Shown here one piece after another: positions 13,345-14,353 of a stretch of 14,353 bases of DNA. The notes beneath the pieces were generated by a model, which did not search any database, had not been told where the DNA came from, and worked only from the letters and a program-made list of their open reading frames with translations. Both the position numbers and the translations under genes were made by a program. The DNA is from JAAYXU01 sp050942555 (lineage in GTDB: Bacteria > Bacillota > Clostridia > Christensenellales > UMGS416), in the NCBI GenBank assembly GCA_050942555.1, contig JBMNNN010000030.1:1-14353 (forward strand). The letters are read 5' to 3'. Every line of letters begins with the position of its first letter. Position 1 is the first letter of the stretch.

Positions 13345-14353
13345 TTAATTGAACACGATCCCCCGCATCCGCTCCGCGTATACCCGAAGCGCTTCGGCGA
13401 CAACGGCTTCGCGCTCGGCCGGATCGGCCCCGGCCTCAAAGAGCCGGTCCGCCGCCTCACGCACCTCGGCAAGGATCCGCACGTCACGCAATAGCGCCAG
13501 CACCCGGGGATCGGTCATGCCCGCCTGCTGCTGGCCCAGAAATTCGCCGGGGCCCCGCATCTCCAGATCCTCCTGCGCTATCGCGAACCCGTCGCAGGTG
13601 GCGGCCATGACCGAGAGACGGCGCATCGCGTCCTCTCCCGCCTCCCCCGGAGCAAGAAAGCACCATGACTGGGCCTGCCCGCGCCCAACGCGGCCCCGAA
13701 GCTGATGCAGCTGGGCCAGTCCGAAGCGGTCTGCGTTCTCCACTACTATGATGCTCGCCGCGGGAACGTCCACGCCTACCTCGACGACCGTCGTGGCGAC
13801 GAGCGCCCTCATTTCGCCCGAGCGAAATCGCGCCAGCAGGGCCTCCTTATCGCGCGCGGCCATCCGGCCGTGCAGAAGCCCCACGGATACATTTCGCAGC
13901 GCGCCCCTCACAAGCTCCTCGTACAGCCCTGTGGCCGACAGGCTATCCACCTTCTCGGAGTCCTCGACGAGCGGGCAGATGATATACGCCTGCTCCCCCG
14001 CCACCAAACGCTCCGCTATATACCGGTACATATCGTCCCGCTTCCGGCCGGGTACGATCCGGGTGATCACGGGCCGCCTGCCCGGCGGCAGCTCATCCAC
14101 GAGCGATATGTCGAGGTCCCCGTAGAGTATGAGCGCCAGCGTGCGGGGTATGGGCGTGGCCGACATGACCAGCATATCGGGGCTTGCGCCCTTCTCCCCC
14201 AGCGCCGCGCGCTGGGCCACGCCAAATCGGTGCTGCTCGTCGGTAATGACAAGTCCCAGACGCCGGTACTCGACGCCCGGCTGTATGAGCGCGTGCGTGC
14301 CGATCACGACGTCCCACGCGCCGCCCGACAGCGCTGCGAGCGCTGCCCGCCGC
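13345..14353 (-). CDS. recG: ATP-dependent DNA helicase RecG, C-terminal part (5' end beyond window)
   Basis: The last 335 codons of a superfamily 2 helicase that remodels stalled replication forks and Holliday junctions. The frame is open to the right edge, so the N-terminal wedge domain and the Walker A motif lie outside. From the edge inward one sees DVVIGTHALIQ, the Walker B DEQHRFGVAQRAALGEKG, motif III MSATPIPRTLA, and the RecG-specific DELPPGRRPV. Then come LLHGRMAARDKEALLARF, ATTVVEVGVDVPAASIIVVENADRFGLAQLHQLRGRVGRG (motifs V and VI), and the C-terminal FLGQQQAGMTDPRVLALL. DELPPGRRPV and FLGQQQAG distinguish RecG from PriA and Mfd. The last two residues are Phe-Asn before TAA. In B. 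subtilis recG adjoins fapR-plsX-fabD, but here about 4 kb of other genes separate it from the acc-fab operon. Confidence 0.96.
   Translation of the reverse strand, partial: RRAALAALSGGAWDVVIGTHALIQPGVEYRRLGLVITDEQHRFGVAQRAALGEKGASPDMLVMSATPIPRTLALILYGDLDISLVDELPPGRRPVITRIVPGRKRDDMYRYIAERLVAGEQAYIICPLVEDSEKVDSLSATGLYEELVRGALRNVSVGLLHGRMAARDKEALLARFRSGEMRALVATTVVEVGVDVPAASIIVVENADRFGLAQLHQLRGRVGRGQAQSWCFLAPGEAGEDAMRRLSVMAATCDGFAIAQEDLEMRGPGEFLGQQQAGMTDPRVLALLRDVRILAEVREAADRLFEAGADPAEREAVVAEALRVYAERMRGIVFN

Overview
The window looks like part of the chromosome of a GC-rich, endospore-forming (or recently spore-forming) Clostridia-type Firmicute. The basis is AGGAGG-type ribosome sites, near-consensus sigma-A promoters, T-tailed terminators, an FabK-type enoyl-ACP reductase, an AbrB-type regulator, the spore-maturation pair spmA/spmB, and an abrB-rsmI neighbourhood like that of Bacillus and Clostridium. 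The species cannot be named from the sequence. No mobile element, CRISPR array, tRNA or rRNA is visible.

Positions 1-9443 (minus strand, read right to left) hold one long, tightly packed fatty-acid operon: accB-accC-accD-accA-fabH-acpP-fabK-fabD-fabG-fabF-fabZ, followed by a MarR-family regulator of FabT type that runs off the left edge. It encodes all four acetyl-CoA carboxylase subunits, which make malonyl-CoA. It also encodes malonyl transfer (FabD), the carrier protein (AcpP), initiation (FabH), and one full elongation cycle (FabF, FabG, FabZ, FabK). Five junctions are 4-base start/stop overlaps, which suggests translational coupling. The operon starts at an exact consensus promoter (TTGACA, 17 bases, TATAAT). 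Just downstream of its -10 lie two tandem 13-base boxes of the form ATAGA-n3-TCAAA, close to the dyad TTTGA-n3-TCAAA expected for FabT. The inferred circuit is that the last gene of the operon represses the first promoter.

Positions 9621-10723 (minus) carry spmA-spmB, with a 4-base overlap. Divergent from them is a small AbrB/SpoVT-type regulator (10881-11123, plus) with a C-terminal four-cysteine knuckle, its own promoter and a terminator. Convergent with it is rsmI (11270-12142, minus), the 16S rRNA C1402 2'-O-methyltransferase.

After a 359-base gap with two back-to-back promoter candidates comes a plus-strand exported protein (12502-13278). It has a signal peptide, a peptidoglycan-binding domain and a Cys/His-rich C-terminal domain of unknown function. 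A strong, probably bidirectional hairpin terminator separates it from the 3' end of recG (minus), which runs off the right edge.

Most of the window is conserved housekeeping content. The points most worth checking are the FabT-like tandem boxes and loop, the acc-first gene order with the regulator last, the unusual active-site residues in AccC, the uncharacterised C-terminal domain of the exported protein, and the overlapping promoters between spmA and abrB.
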